From the NCBI GenBank assembly GCA_002307055.1, contig DBTM01000081.1:1-61431 (forward strand): DNA of 61,431 nucleotides, given 5' to 3'. This DNA is from Clostridiales bacterium UBA1316 (GTDB taxonomy: Bacteria; Bacillota; Clostridia; Oscillospirales; Oscillospiraceae). Numbering within the stretch: the first letter of the stretch is position 1; each line of letters starts with the position of its first letter. Shown piece by piece: positions 7,696-16,938 of the stretch. A program made the translations under genes and the position numbers. Under the pieces are notes generated by a model. That model made no database searches. It was not told where the DNA came from and saw nothing but the letters and a program-made list of their open reading frames with translations.

Positions 7696-8691
7696 ATGAA
7701 ATTACCTAAGGCAACGATGTCCGATATCGCCAAAGCGCTTTCAATTTCATCGATTTCTGTCAGCAGAGCTCTGGCTGGTCAGGAAGGCGTGAGCAAAGAA
7801 TTGCGTGACAGGGTTTTACTCAAAGCACACGAAATGGGTTATTTCAAACGTAAAAACCTGGCGGATTACAGAATACTGGTTCTGCATCAGAAACCCTTTA
7901 TCCAGGACAGCAGCAGCTACAGTCACATGATTCAGGGAATCGAGATGGCGCTGCAGACTGTTGGCTGTGATTACAGTGTTGAATTTATGGATAAAACCCG
8001 GCAGGAGCGTTTGGAGCTTCCGAGTAATCTCGTTAAAAGCGCTGGTTTTGATGGGATTATCTATGTCGGCGGATTTCAAAACGGGTATGTCGGCTTTCTT
8101 CAGTCGGCAATCAGGCATCATGTCTTTTATGCCGGCTATTCCCCTTCCTTCGAGTGCGACAGTGTTGTCAATAATTTCAATAACTGCGGATATCGGCAAG
8201 CCGAATATCTGATTCAGAAGGGCCATCGGGAAATATGCTTTATCGGCAGTCACAACGACTATATCAACAAAGAAAAAGTTCTCGGTATTATCTCAGCCTT
8301 AGAGGACTTCAACGTCCCGGTGCATAATGACCGCTTTATATATACAACCGAAGATATTAATAATCAAATTCTGACGCTGCTGCACAGCGGTATAAACCCC
8401 ACAGCCATAATATGCCAGTGGGACTACACAGCGCTGAGACTCATAAAGCTCCTGTATGAGGCTGGTCTTCGCGTACCGGAAGATATCTCGGTCATTGGAA
8501 GCGGCAATACGGATATGTCTCAATTGTCCATACCCGCGTTAACAACGATGGATTTAAATATCGATTACGCCTGCGAATGCACAGTTGAACTGCTGCTGCG
8601 CAGGATTGAAAAGCCGGATAAGCCGTTTGAAAACATTCTCATCAACGGTACGTTTGTCGAGAGGAATTCTGTGAGACGGCTTGAGGTGTAA
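7696..8691 (+). CDS. LacI-family transcriptional regulator
   Basis: A 331-aa regulator. The N-terminal helix-turn-helix MSDIAKALSISSISVSRALA (8-27) with the hinge EGVSKELRDRVLLKAHEMGY is typical of LacI/GalR. The remainder is a periplasmic-binding-protein-like effector domain (about 62-331), with the usual ending VPEDISVIGSGNTDMSQLSIPALTT region in the last third. SD AAGGGGGTG precedes the ATG. It lies 30 bases before the second exporter pair and probably controls it. That is uncommon, since LacI proteins usually govern sugar genes. The effector is unknown. Confidence 0.9.
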   Translation: MKLPKATMSDIAKALSISSISVSRALAGQEGVSKELRDRVLLKAHEMGYFKRKNLADYRILVLHQKPFIQDSSSYSHMIQGIEMALQTVGCDYSVEFMDKTRQERLELPSNLVKSAGFDGIIYVGGFQNGYVGFLQSAIRHHVFYAGYSPSFECDSVVNNFNNCGYRQAEYLIQKGHREICFIGSHNDYINKEKVLGIISALEDFNVPVHNDRFIYTTEDINNQILTLLHSGINPTAIICQWDYTALRLIKLLYEAGLRVPEDISVIGSGNTDMSQLSIPALTTMDLNIDYACECTVELLLRRIEKPDKPFENILINGTFVERNSVRRLEV

Positions 8692-8721
8692 ATCAGCATT
8701 GCAGCGGGGTGGCAGACTATT

Positions 8722-10521
8722 ATGGGTAATAAAATAATCGGACAATTTCTTAAACAGCATTGGTTTTCTTTTTTTCTCGGTTTCGTTTTTCTGTTCTTGT
8801 CCTCCTTTATTCAGTCCCTATTTCCAACAGTTCTCGGTAATACGGTTGATATATTAAAAACCGCGGGGTTCCAGACATCCGCCGTCTATACGAATATCGC
8901 TTACATTTTACTTATATCTGTTGGTACATTCATAACGACATATATCTGGCGCAACTTTGTTATCGGCAACGCCCGTAAAATGGAATGTGATCTCCGCCAA
9001 AAGCTGTTTGAACAGTTCCAGCGGCTTTCTCCCGAGTTTTATAGCAGCCGCAAGACCGGCGATTTGATTGCTTATGCCATCAATGACATCAACGCCGTCC
9101 GCATGATGGTAGGCCCTGCCGTTGCGCAGGCGTTCAACAGTATCGCGGTTTGTATGATCTCCATCTGCTTCATGATTGGGATTATGGATTGGAAGCTGAC
9201 GGTTCTGTCACTGCTCCCTATTCCGTTCGTCCTATTTTTTATGCTCTATATCGGCAAGCTTGTAAAAAAACGCTTTCAGCACGTGCAGGCGACCTTCGCG
9301 GCGATATCTGACCGCATTAATGAGAATATTAACGGTATTCGCGTCATTAAGGCTTATGTGCAGGAGGAAAAAGAGGTTGAGAAATTTCAAAAGCTGAATG
9401 ATCAGATGCTGGAAGCCAATTTAAGCATGGTTCGGGTGTCCGCTTTCCTCGCGCCTGTTATTGAGCTGTGTTTCACTGTCAGCTTCGTATTTTTTTTGAT
9501 ATGGGGCGGCAATATGGTTTTGAACGGAAAGCTTTCCCTCGGTGATTTTGTCGCGTTTAACGGTTATCTCATGATGTTATTGGCGCCGGTCATTACAATC
9601 GGCCAGGTCATTACGATTTTTCAGCGCGGGATGGCGTCGCTGGGCAGACTGAACGAAATTTTCAATGCCGAGCCGAGCATCAAGGACACCGGATCAATTG
9701 ACTCGTTTCCACGCAGCTATTCCATTGATATCCGGCATCTGACCTTCACTTATTCCGGTACTGAAACCGCTGTTCTCAATGATATCAGCATCTCCGTCCC
9801 CGGGGGGAAAACCTTGGGGATTATCGGAAAAACCGGCTCCGGCAAAAGCACTCTTGTCAGCCTGCTGCTGAAGCTGTATCAGGTGGAGGATACCAAGATT
9901 CTGATTGGAGACACGGACATTAACGCGCTTAAGCTCAGGGTCCTTCGCGGCGGTTTTGGCTTCGTCCCGCAGGATAATTTTTTGTTCCGTGCCTCTATAA
10001 AAGATAATATCACATTTTTCAGAGACATTTATACCGCCGAAGAGGTGGAACAGGCTGCCAGGAACAGCTGTGTTTATCAAAGCATCGCAGAGCTGCCCGA
10101 CGGCTTTGAAACCATACTGGGTGAACGCGGCGTCAACATTTCCGGCGGTCAGAAGCAGAGGATTTCCATCGCCAGAGCGCTTATCAAGGACCCCCCGATT
10201 CTTATTCTGGACGACGCTTTATCGGCAGTCGATACCGTGACCGAATCGGAAATACTGACGCATATCAAAATGCTGAGACAAAACAAAACGACGCTCATCG
10301 TGGCACACCGCATTACAGCCGTTATGAACGCCGATGAGATCATCGTCCTTGATCGCGGCATAATCGCTGAAAGAGGGTCGCATCAGGAGCTTCTGGAGAA
10401 AGGAGGGCTGTATTATGATATCTACGAAGCGCAAAACAACAGCGACGCCGCTGTCGGCGAAGAATCCGGCATCATCGGCGATTCCGCCGTTATCGGCGCA
10501 AACGGCAGCCGGAACTCCTAA
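8722..10521 (+). CDS. Heterodimeric ABC exporter subunit with Walker B Asp (599 aa)
   Basis: Six membrane segments in residues 1-300 followed by an ATPase domain. Walker A is GKTGSGKST (about 368), the signature is ISGGQKQRISIARA (about 473) and Walker B reads ILILDDALSAVD, with Asp replacing the catalytic Glu. The H-loop His is retained (VAHRIT). This is the degenerate-site half of a second heterodimeric exporter. SD is weak (GGGGTGG). The last 107 bases overlap the next gene in another frame, so the C-terminal extension rich in Ser, Ala and Gly is shaped by two coding constraints. Probable multidrug or lipid export; substrate unknown. Confidence 0.9.
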   Translation: MGNKIIGQFLKQHWFSFFLGFVFLFLSSFIQSLFPTVLGNTVDILKTAGFQTSAVYTNIAYILLISVGTFITTYIWRNFVIGNARKMECDLRQKLFEQFQRLSPEFYSSRKTGDLIAYAINDINAVRMMVGPAVAQAFNSIAVCMISICFMIGIMDWKLTVLSLLPIPFVLFFMLYIGKLVKKRFQHVQATFAAISDRINENINGIRVIKAYVQEEKEVEKFQKLNDQMLEANLSMVRVSAFLAPVIELCFTVSFVFFLIWGGNMVLNGKLSLGDFVAFNGYLMMLLAPVITIGQVITIFQRGMASLGRLNEIFNAEPSIKDTGSIDSFPRSYSIDIRHLTFTYSGTETAVLNDISISVPGGKTLGIIGKTGSGKSTLVSLLLKLYQVEDTKILIGDTDINALKLRVLRGGFGFVPQDNFLFRASIKDNITFFRDIYTAEEVEQAARNSCVYQSIAELPDGFETILGERGVNISGGQKQRISIARALIKDPPILILDDALSAVDTVTESEILTHIKMLRQNKTTLIVAHRITAVMNADEIIVLDRGIIAERGSHQELLEKGGLYYDIYEAQNNSDAAVGEESGIIGDSAVIGANGSRNS

Positions 10522-12253
10522 AAAACGTACATTTCTCAAGCTGCTGCGTTTGAATCGTCCGCATCTAAAGCGCGTTACCCTGGCCGCCGTCTGTGTGCTG
10601 CTTGTCAATGGCGCGCTGCTCCTCAAGCCATACATATTAAAAGTTGTGATTGACGATTTCCTGACTGCCCGCCTCGCGCAGCATGGATTTATGACGCTGA
10701 CCTGGATGGGTATTTTATATTTCACCGTCGTTGCCCTCAGCGGATTTTTTGCTGTCGCGCAAGTCAATTTGATCAACCGCGCCGGTCAGGAAATCATGCG
10801 AACCCTCCGCACCCGCGTGCTTCGGACTATTCAGCTTTTGCCGCTGCCTTACCTGGACCGGACATCCTCCGGCAGTCTGATAACGCGCGCCACAAACGAT
10901 GTTGAAGCGCTGAGCGAATTATATACCGATGTGCTCATCAGCCTCTTCAGAGATTCTTTTTTGCTGATCGGCATCGTCGTCACCATGTTCTTAATGGATG
11001 TCCGCCTGGCGCTTATTTCCTTCTGCGTTGTCCCGATCATTTTCTTTATCATATTTTCACTGAAGACGAAAATAAAGCGCAATTTTGAAAAAATGAAGAG
11101 CCTCATCGGGCGTATTAACGGTTTTATGGCCGAAAACCTGGCCGGTATGAAGCTCATTCAGACCTTTTGCGGTGAAAAAGGCAAAAAAGGTGAATTCGGC
11201 AAACTGAACGGCGAGTATTTTAAAGCCACACTTTTTCAAGTCCGGCTCAACAGCCTGCTCAGGCCGATGTCAGATATTTTTCAGAGTTTAGCAATCGCCC
11301 TCGTTATCTGGTATGGTATGGGTAAAATCGCTAATTCAGCACTTGAAATTGGTGTTCTCTACGCGTTCACCACGTATATTAAGCAGTTTTTCAACCCGAT
11401 TTCAAGTTTAGCGGATAATTACACGACGATTCAATCGGCTTTTGTATCAGCAGACCGGATATTCGAATTGCTCGATGAGGAGGAGCGGCTCGAAGACCTC
11501 GAGCAAGGCATCGGCGTTGACCGCCTGCAGGGAACGATTGAATTCCGTCATGTCTGGTTTTCCTATAATAATAAAGACTGGATACTCAAGGATATCAGCT
11601 TTAAGCTTGACAAAGGCCAGACAGCCGCCTTTGTCGGTCAGACAGGCGCCGGCAAGACCACCATCATCAGCTTAATCAGCGGTTTCTATCAAATACAAAA
11701 AGGTGAAATTTTGATTGACGGCATGAATATAAATGACATCAAAAAATGTGATCTGCGCCGCAATATTGCCGTTGTCCTTCAGGATGTCTTTCTGTTTTCG
11801 GAGACTGTCGGCGAAAATGTGACACTGAATAACGATATCGCCGCTTCGGTTATTGAAGATGCGCTTGAAACCTCCTGCGCGAAAGAATTTGTGGATCTCC
11901 TGCCCAACCGCATTGATGAGCCGGTGATGGAACGCGGCAGCACACTCTCTGCCGGGCAGCGGCAGCTGCTCGCCTTCGCCAGAGCCATTGCGCACGAGCC
12001 GTCAATCATCATACTCGACGAAGCCACAGCGAATATCGATACGCAGACGGAGCTTCTCATTCAAAAGGCGGTTGAAAACGTCGCCAAAGACAGAACGACC
12101 CTCATAATCGCACATCGCCTGTCGACAATTCGTAATGCCGATATCATTATTGTTTTAAAACACGGTTCTATCATCGAAACCGGCGGTCATGACGCACTCA
12201 TGCAGCGGAACGGTTATTATGCGGAAATGGTACTCGAAGGCGTTAAGCTTTAA
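10415..12253 (+). CDS. Heterodimeric ABC exporter subunit with intact catalytic Glu (612 aa)
   Basis: Partner of the previous gene. A 35-residue basic, Ala/Pro-rich N-terminal tail precedes six membrane segments (about 48-330) and the ATPase domain. Walker A is GQTGAGKTT (about 407), the signature is altered to LSAGQRQ (about 512), Walker B is SIIILDEATANID with Glu, and the H-loop is IAHRLS. The start at 10415 has a strong AGGAGG 9 bases upstream, placed inside the 3' end of the upstream gene. The 107-base overlap is therefore probably real and allows translational coupling. The LSGGQ-to-LSAGQ change mirrors the SEGQ change of the other exporter. Confidence 0.9.
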   Translation: MISTKRKTTATPLSAKNPASSAIPPLSAQTAAGTPKKRTFLKLLRLNRPHLKRVTLAAVCVLLVNGALLLKPYILKVVIDDFLTARLAQHGFMTLTWMGILYFTVVALSGFFAVAQVNLINRAGQEIMRTLRTRVLRTIQLLPLPYLDRTSSGSLITRATNDVEALSELYTDVLISLFRDSFLLIGIVVTMFLMDVRLALISFCVVPIIFFIIFSLKTKIKRNFEKMKSLIGRINGFMAENLAGMKLIQTFCGEKGKKGEFGKLNGEYFKATLFQVRLNSLLRPMSDIFQSLAIALVIWYGMGKIANSALEIGVLYAFTTYIKQFFNPISSLADNYTTIQSAFVSADRIFELLDEEERLEDLEQGIGVDRLQGTIEFRHVWFSYNNKDWILKDISFKLDKGQTAAFVGQTGAGKTTIISLISGFYQIQKGEILIDGMNINDIKKCDLRRNIAVVLQDVFLFSETVGENVTLNNDIAASVIEDALETSCAKEFVDLLPNRIDEPVMERGSTLSAGQRQLLAFARAIAHEPSIIILDEATANIDTQTELLIQKAVENVAKDRTTLIIAHRLSTIRNADIIIVLKHGSIIETGGHDALMQRNGYYAEMVLEGVKL

Positions 12254-12282
12254 CCAATACTTTTCAGTATAAGCTTCATGTC

Positions 12283-12468
12283 CTAGTCATCCAGATTTTC
12301 ATCCATAAGCATTTTAAGATTATGGAGATTACTATGCTCCTGTTCTTTTTGCAGAAATTCCAGCCGAGAACGCAGTATCCTGATTTTAGATTCATAATCA
12401 GAAATCTGCGCCGCAATCGTTATAAACTCTTCAGTTAAGTTTTTTTCACGTTTTATTTCGCGCTGCAT
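12283..12468 (-). CDS. Small coiled-coil protein (61 aa)
   Basis: The protein begins MQREIKREKNLTEEFITIAA and is almost wholly charged amphipathic helix with heptad-like Leu/Ile spacing (RILRSRLEFLQKEQ), ending in an acidic DENLDD. No family was recognised. An AAAGGCGG site precedes the ATG by about 7 bases, and the frame is codon-consistent. It lies convergent to the exporter operon and downstream of pckG's terminator, so it has its own promoter. A CCCTA/TAGGG dyad around 12496-12516 lies in its upstream region. Confidence 0.5.
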   Translation of the reverse strand: MQREIKREKNLTEEFITIAAQISDYESKIRILRSRLEFLQKEQEHSNLHNLKMLMDENLDD

Positions 12469-12570
12469 AATATCCCGCCTTTATAAAGTAATAAGCCCTA
12501 TTATTATAACTAGGGTTATACCGTTTTAAACGCTTATCACAGCACAGCGCATACCCGCGTTATAAAAATA

Positions 12571-12604
12571 AAAAGCTCTGTCCAGTAAAATGAACAGGGC
12601 TTTT
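12571..12604 (-). terminator. Rho-independent terminator of pckG
   Basis: Read leftward, the stem AAAAGCCCTGT / ACAGAGCTTTT is followed by TTATTTTTAT. It lies 46 bases after the pckG stop. Confidence 0.85.
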
Positions 12605-12649
12605 AATCTTTGGTATATGGTTGTATTTGTGCGTGCAAATATCTAATTA

Positions 12650-14446
12650 CTAATTTTTCTGTTCCTGCAGCCTGTTTTCGAGCGCGTCAATTTGTTTGTT
12701 CATCTCGTTGGGCATTCTGTCTCCCAGGCTGTTAAAATACACTTTGATCGACGCCGCTTCCTGCAGCCACCGCTCGGCGTCAACTTTTAAAAGCTCATCC
12801 ATGTCTGCGGCATTAACATCGAGTCCGTTTGTATCTATGGCATCAGGCGTCGGCATGTACCCGATCGGCGTTGTGATGGCTTTGCCAATCCCCATAACTC
12901 TTTCAATGATCCACTTAATGACCCTGCTGTTTTCACCATAACCCGGCCACAGCCATTTTCCGTCCTTACTCTTTCTGAACCAGTTCACAAGGAAAATCAT
13001 GGGCAGCTTATCCGGTGATGTTTTTTTGCCGATATCCAGCCAGTGCTGGAGGTAATCGCACACATGGTAACCCATGAACGGCAGCATGGCAAACGGATCA
13101 CGCCGCACTTGCCCGATTTTATCCGAAATAACTGCGGCTGTAATCTCCGACCCTAAGATGGAGCCGAGGAAAACGCCGTGCTCCCAGCTGAAGCTCTGAT
13201 GGATCAGCGGTATTGTGCTTGGACGGCGGCCGCCGAACAATATTGCCGATATCGGCACGCCTTTTGGGTCTTCCCATTCCGGTGATATTGCTGGGCATTG
13301 ATAAGCCGGTGCCGTAAAACGGGAATTCGGATGCGCGGCAGGTTCCTTTGAACCCGGCAGCCAATCGTTGCCTTTCCAGTCGATAAGGTGCCCGGGCGCG
13401 TCATATCCGATGCCTTCCCACCAGATATCACCGTCGTCGGTTAAGGCGACATTTGTGAATATGGTATTCTTTTCAATGCTCTTCATGGCGTTCGGGTTTG
13501 ATTGGATTGAAGTCCCCGGCGCAACACCGAAAAATCCCGCTTCAGGATTAATGGCATAAAGGCGTCCGTCATCTCCGAATTTCATCCAAGCGATATCGTC
13601 ACCGACGGTTTCGACTTTCCAGCCCGGGATTGTCGGGATGAGCATAGCCAGGTTTGTCTTCCCTGTAGCACTCGGGAAAGCCCCTGTGATATATTTTTTA
13701 TTTCCGTCCGGATCTGTGACGCCCAGAATCAGCATATGCTCAGCCATCCAGCCTTCGTCGCGCGCTAGTACGGAAGCAATACGGAGAGCAAAGCATTTTT
13801 TGCCAAGCAGTGCATTACCGCCGTAACCTGAGCCATAAGACCAGATCATTCTCTCTTCTGGGAAATGGCTGATATATTTTTGTTCCATCGGCGCACAGGG
13901 CCATGTGGAATCCTTTTGTCCCTTTTCAAGCGGAGCGCCGACAGAATGCAGGCACTTAACGAAGTCCCCGTCTCCTAAAGCTTTCAGAACCGCTTTACCC
14001 ATACGGGTCATAATACGCATATTGACAACAACATAAGGACTGTCGGTTATCTCAACACCGATCTTAGACATTCTCGAGCCGATAGGTCCCATAGAAAAAG
14101 GAACAACATATAAGGTTCGTCCCTTCATACAGCCTGTGTATAAAGCCGTCATTGTCTTCTTGAGAGCGTCAGGATCAACCCAGTTGTTTGTCGGGCCGGC
14201 GTCCTCTTTTCTTTTTGATGCAATAAAGGTACGATCTTCTACTCTGGCAACATCAGATGGATGACTGCGGAACAGGTAACAGCCCGGGCGCTTTTGAGGA
14301 TTCAGAGGCGTCGCCATTCCTGAGCTAACCATTTCCTGCAGTAAATGTTCATTCTCTTCAAGCGAACCGTCACACCAGTACACCTGATCCGGCTGGCACA
14401 TTCTTGCAATATCGTCTATCCATTCTTGCAGTTTTGTGTTAATCAT
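12650..14446 (-). CDS. pckG: Phosphoenolpyruvate carboxykinase (GTP)
   Basis: A 598-aa enzyme interconverting oxaloacetate + GTP with PEP + GDP + CO2. Family marks include the substrate loop SGYGGNALLGKKCFALRIAS, the kinase-1 P-loop FPSATGKTNLAML and the kinase-2 region ETVGDDIAWMKF. The start was set at the ATG at 14446, 8 bases after AGAGGA; an open frame upstream to 14527 has no site. In the GTP-enzymes I recall (vertebrate, mycobacterial) the P-loop reads SACGKTN with a hyper-reactive Cys; here it is Thr. The gene follows the CoA-transferase genes on the same strand. In fermenters it can run toward oxaloacetate with GTP gain, or pull oxaloacetate to PEP. Confidence 0.95.
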   Translation of the reverse strand: MINTKLQEWIDDIARMCQPDQVYWCDGSLEENEHLLQEMVSSGMATPLNPQKRPGCYLFRSHPSDVARVEDRTFIASKRKEDAGPTNNWVDPDALKKTMTALYTGCMKGRTLYVVPFSMGPIGSRMSKIGVEITDSPYVVVNMRIMTRMGKAVLKALGDGDFVKCLHSVGAPLEKGQKDSTWPCAPMEQKYISHFPEERMIWSYGSGYGGNALLGKKCFALRIASVLARDEGWMAEHMLILGVTDPDGNKKYITGAFPSATGKTNLAMLIPTIPGWKVETVGDDIAWMKFGDDGRLYAINPEAGFFGVAPGTSIQSNPNAMKSIEKNTIFTNVALTDDGDIWWEGIGYDAPGHLIDWKGNDWLPGSKEPAAHPNSRFTAPAYQCPAISPEWEDPKGVPISAILFGGRRPSTIPLIHQSFSWEHGVFLGSILGSEITAAVISDKIGQVRRDPFAMLPFMGYHVCDYLQHWLDIGKKTSPDKLPMIFLVNWFRKSKDGKWLWPGYGENSRVIKWIIERVMGIGKAITTPIGYMPTPDAIDTNGLDVNAADMDELLKVDAERWLQEAASIKVYFNSLGDRMPNEMNKQIDALENRLQEQKN

Positions 14447-14599
14447 TGCAAAATCCTCTATTTCATCGTTTTTTTTTGATAAAATATCGACTTTCTGAAT
14501 CTTGCGGTTCTCAACCTTGCAAATCATATGGAAAAGGCGGAAATCGCATGATTATGAGGTTACAGGCCTTTCAGCCATTTAGCCAATAAATTATGAGTT

Positions 14600-14642
14600 A
14601 CCCCGAAAATCGGGCTGGAAAACCGGCTCGATATTTCGGGGT
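14600..14642 (-). terminator. Hairpin after the CoA-transferase genes
   Basis: An imperfect stem of about 18 pairs with CCCCGAAA outer arms around an AAAA loop lies 12 bases after the ctfB stop. There is no clear T-run, so read-through into pckG is possible. Confidence 0.6.
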
Positions 14643-14653
14643 TATGCATCATT

Positions 14654-15310
14654 TCAGAAATCAGTGTCCATCACAGTGAGGGGGTTGGCAATACTAAGCT
14701 TGGCGTCCGTCACAGCCTGTACATCCTCGACCGTATAGCCGGGCGCGATCTCTGTGAGCACAATACCATCTTTGGTGATGTCCATTACGCCCATCTCTGT
14801 TATTATTTTTTTAACGACGCCGACAGCGGTCAACGGATAACCACATGTCTTCATGATTTTCGGTGACCCCTTGACGGCATGCTCCATGGCGACGATGACC
14901 TCTTTTGCTCCGACAACCAGATCCATCGCGCCCCCCATACCGGGAACGCGTTTACCAGGGACCATCCAATTAGCGATGTTCCCTTTTTCATCAACCTGCA
15001 GCGCGCCGAGTATCGTGACGTCTACATGGCCGCCGCGGATGATTCCGAAGGATGTCGCGCTGTCAAAAAAGCACGCGCCGGGTAAAACCGTAATCGGGAA
15101 TCCGCCCGCGTTGCAGATTTCTTCGTCTTCCTCGCCGGGCTTTGCCGCCGGTCCGGCACCAAGGATTCCGTGCTCAGCCTGCAGCGTGATATGCACATTT
15201 TCAGGCACATAGTTTGCCACTAAGGTCGGCAGACCGATGCCGAGATTGACGACATCGCCGTCCTTCAGCTCCTTCGCTACGCGTCTTGCGATGAATTCTT
15301 TCGTATCCAT
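14654..15310 (-). CDS. ctfB: CoA-transferase beta subunit (AtoA/CtfB type)
   Basis: A 218-aa family I CoA-transferase subunit. Glu46 in the LQAEHGILGAG motif matches the catalytic glutamate that carries the CoA thioester. GLPTLVANY and the glycine-rich MGGAMDLVVGAKEV are family marks. The length equals the usual beta subunit. The start directly follows the alpha-subunit stop (TAAATG) with CGGAGGG upstream. With the alpha subunit it would move CoA between acids such as acetate, butyrate, acetoacetate or, in this context, perhaps glutarate. Substrate cannot be read from sequence. Confidence 0.9.
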   Translation of the reverse strand: MDTKEFIARRVAKELKDGDVVNLGIGLPTLVANYVPENVHITLQAEHGILGAGPAAKPGEEDEEICNAGGFPITVLPGACFFDSATSFGIIRGGHVDVTILGALQVDEKGNIANWMVPGKRVPGMGGAMDLVVGAKEVIVAMEHAVKGSPKIMKTCGYPLTAVGVVKKIITEMGVMDITKDGIVLTEIAPGYTVEDVQAVTDAKLSIANPLTVMDTDF

Positions 15311-15970
15311 TTATTTGCCCTCCGATTGCACGATTGCATCGATAAAGATTCCCGGAATAGTCACAAGCTCCGGGTCGAGCTCACCGGTCTCTACGATCTT
15401 TCTGGCTTCCACGATAACATAATCCGCTGCCCGCGCCATGACCGCGCCGAAGTTTTTTGACGATCCGCGCATATGGCAATTGCCGAATTTATCCGCCACC
15501 GTAGCCTTTACAAACGCGACGTTTCCGCGCAAAGCCATTTCCAAAATATACTCCCGACCGTTAAATGTACGTTTCTCTTTTCCGTTTTCGATCATCGTTC
15601 CGACGCCCACCGGCGTATAGAAGCCCGCGATACCGGCGCCGCCGCAGCGGATTGCTTCCGCCAGTGTCCCCTGCGGGTAAAGTGTGACGCTATTGGCGTC
15701 GTCTATAAGCATCTGGCCTGTCATCGGATTTGAGCCGATATAGGAACCGTGTACTTTCACGACGCGTCCCTGCTTCATTACCTTAATCATGTTGGAATCT
15801 ACTGTTCCCGTGTCGTTGGATATAACAGTCAAGTCCTTTGCTGTGCTTGTCTCGAGAAGAGCTTTAATGAGTGTTTCGGGGCTCCCCGCCATTTGAAAGC
15901 CGCCTACGAGGAGTGTATCGCCATCCTTAACCTTCTTAACAGCTTCTTCGGCGGTCATTATTTTGTCCAC
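15311..15970 (-). CDS. ctfA: CoA-transferase alpha subunit (AtoD/CtfA type)
   Basis: The alpha subunit carries the CoA-binding glycine-rich segment DTLLVGGFQMAGSPETLI and the downstream YPQGTLAEAIRCGGAGI typical of AtoD/CtfA. The start is most likely the GTG at 15970, with AAGGAG 9 bases upstream, giving 219 aa, close to known subunits (about 218). An open frame continues to 16009 but lacks a ribosome site. It sits 71 bases after the 3-hydroxyacyl-CoA dehydrogenase gene. Confidence 0.9.
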   Translation of the reverse strand: MDKIMTAEEAVKKVKDGDTLLVGGFQMAGSPETLIKALLETSTAKDLTVISNDTGTVDSNMIKVMKQGRVVKVHGSYIGSNPMTGQMLIDDANSVTLYPQGTLAEAIRCGGAGIAGFYTPVGVGTMIENGKEKRTFNGREYILEMALRGNVAFVKATVADKFGNCHMRGSSKNFGAVMARAADYVIVEARKIVETGELDPELVTIPGIFIDAIVQSEGK

Positions 15971-16041
15971 AATGATTCTCTCCTTGCATATCAAAATTTC
16001 CTGCGTCAATCGTTGTGCTCATCATTTATTGCGGCTGATTA

Positions 16042-16884
16042 CTAATATACGTAAAAACCTTTGCCTGTCTTTTTGCCGAGCAGTCCGCCTCTGACCATCT
16101 TTTTCAGGAGCATACAGGGTCTGTACTTGGGATCTCCTGTTTCGTCATAAAGAATGTTCATGATGTGCAGGACCACATCGTTTCCGATAAGGTCTGAAAG
16201 TGCGAGCGGACCCATCGGATGATTGGCACCCAGCTGCATTGCTTTATCGATATCTTCGGCGGATGCAATACCGTCCTGTAAAACGCAGATCGCTTCATTA
16301 ATCATCGGGACCAGTATTTTATTGACAATGAAACCGGGGCCGTCATTGACTTCAACCGGTTCTTTGCCTATATAGCTTGAAAGCTCAAATATTGCTTTGA
16401 AAGTTTCGTCGGACGTGGCCATTCCTCTGATGACTTCGACAAGCTTCATCACCGGAACGGGATTAAAAAAGTGCATGCCGATAAATTTATCCTTGCGGCT
16501 GACTGCACCTGAGAGCTCGGTGATTGATATGGAAGACGTGTTGGTTGCAAGTATGGTTTCGGGTTTGCACAGACCATCCAGCGTCTTGAATAAGTCTTTT
16601 TTGATTTTAACATCCTCGATGATTGCCTCGATAACGACGTCCGCATCAGCCGATTTTGCTAAATCCGTTGTGAATGTAATACGCTCTGTTAATTTTTGCT
16701 TATCCTCTGCGGACAGCTTGCCTTTTTCGACAAGGCGAGCCAGCGTTTTATCGAGCTTCGCGCTGGACTTGCTGATGATTTCATCAGTGATATCACGAAT
16801 GACAACATCAACGCCCTTTTGGGCAAAAACCTGGGCGATATCGGTTCCCATAGTTCCGGCCCCGATGATACTTATTTTTTTCAT
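16042..16884 (-). CDS. hbd: 3-Hydroxybutyryl-CoA dehydrogenase
   Basis: A 280-aa enzyme oxidising 3-hydroxyacyl-CoA to 3-ketoacyl-CoA with NAD(P). The Rossmann motif IGAGTMGTDIA is at the N-terminus. ATNTSSISITEL, the catalytic His in HFFNPVPVMKLVEVIRG, and the C-terminal domain motif NHPMGPLALSDLIG match the Hbd family at full length. The start is set at the ATG at 16884 with AAAGGAG upstream, rather than an 18-codon upstream extension. It lies between crotonase and the CoA-transferase, so it would oxidise 3-hydroxybutyryl-CoA made from crotonyl-CoA, or run in reverse toward butyrate. Confidence 0.95.
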   Translation of the reverse strand: MKKISIIGAGTMGTDIAQVFAQKGVDVVIRDITDEIISKSSAKLDKTLARLVEKGKLSAEDKQKLTERITFTTDLAKSADADVVIEAIIEDVKIKKDLFKTLDGLCKPETILATNTSSISITELSGAVSRKDKFIGMHFFNPVPVMKLVEVIRGMATSDETFKAIFELSSYIGKEPVEVNDGPGFIVNKILVPMINEAICVLQDGIASAEDIDKAMQLGANHPMGPLALSDLIGNDVVLHIMNILYDETGDPKYRPCMLLKKMVRGGLLGKKTGKGFYVY

Positions 16885-16938
16885 AAACACTCCTTTTAAA
16901 GAAACATCATGTTGACCCGATGGTTTCTCTGTTATCAC

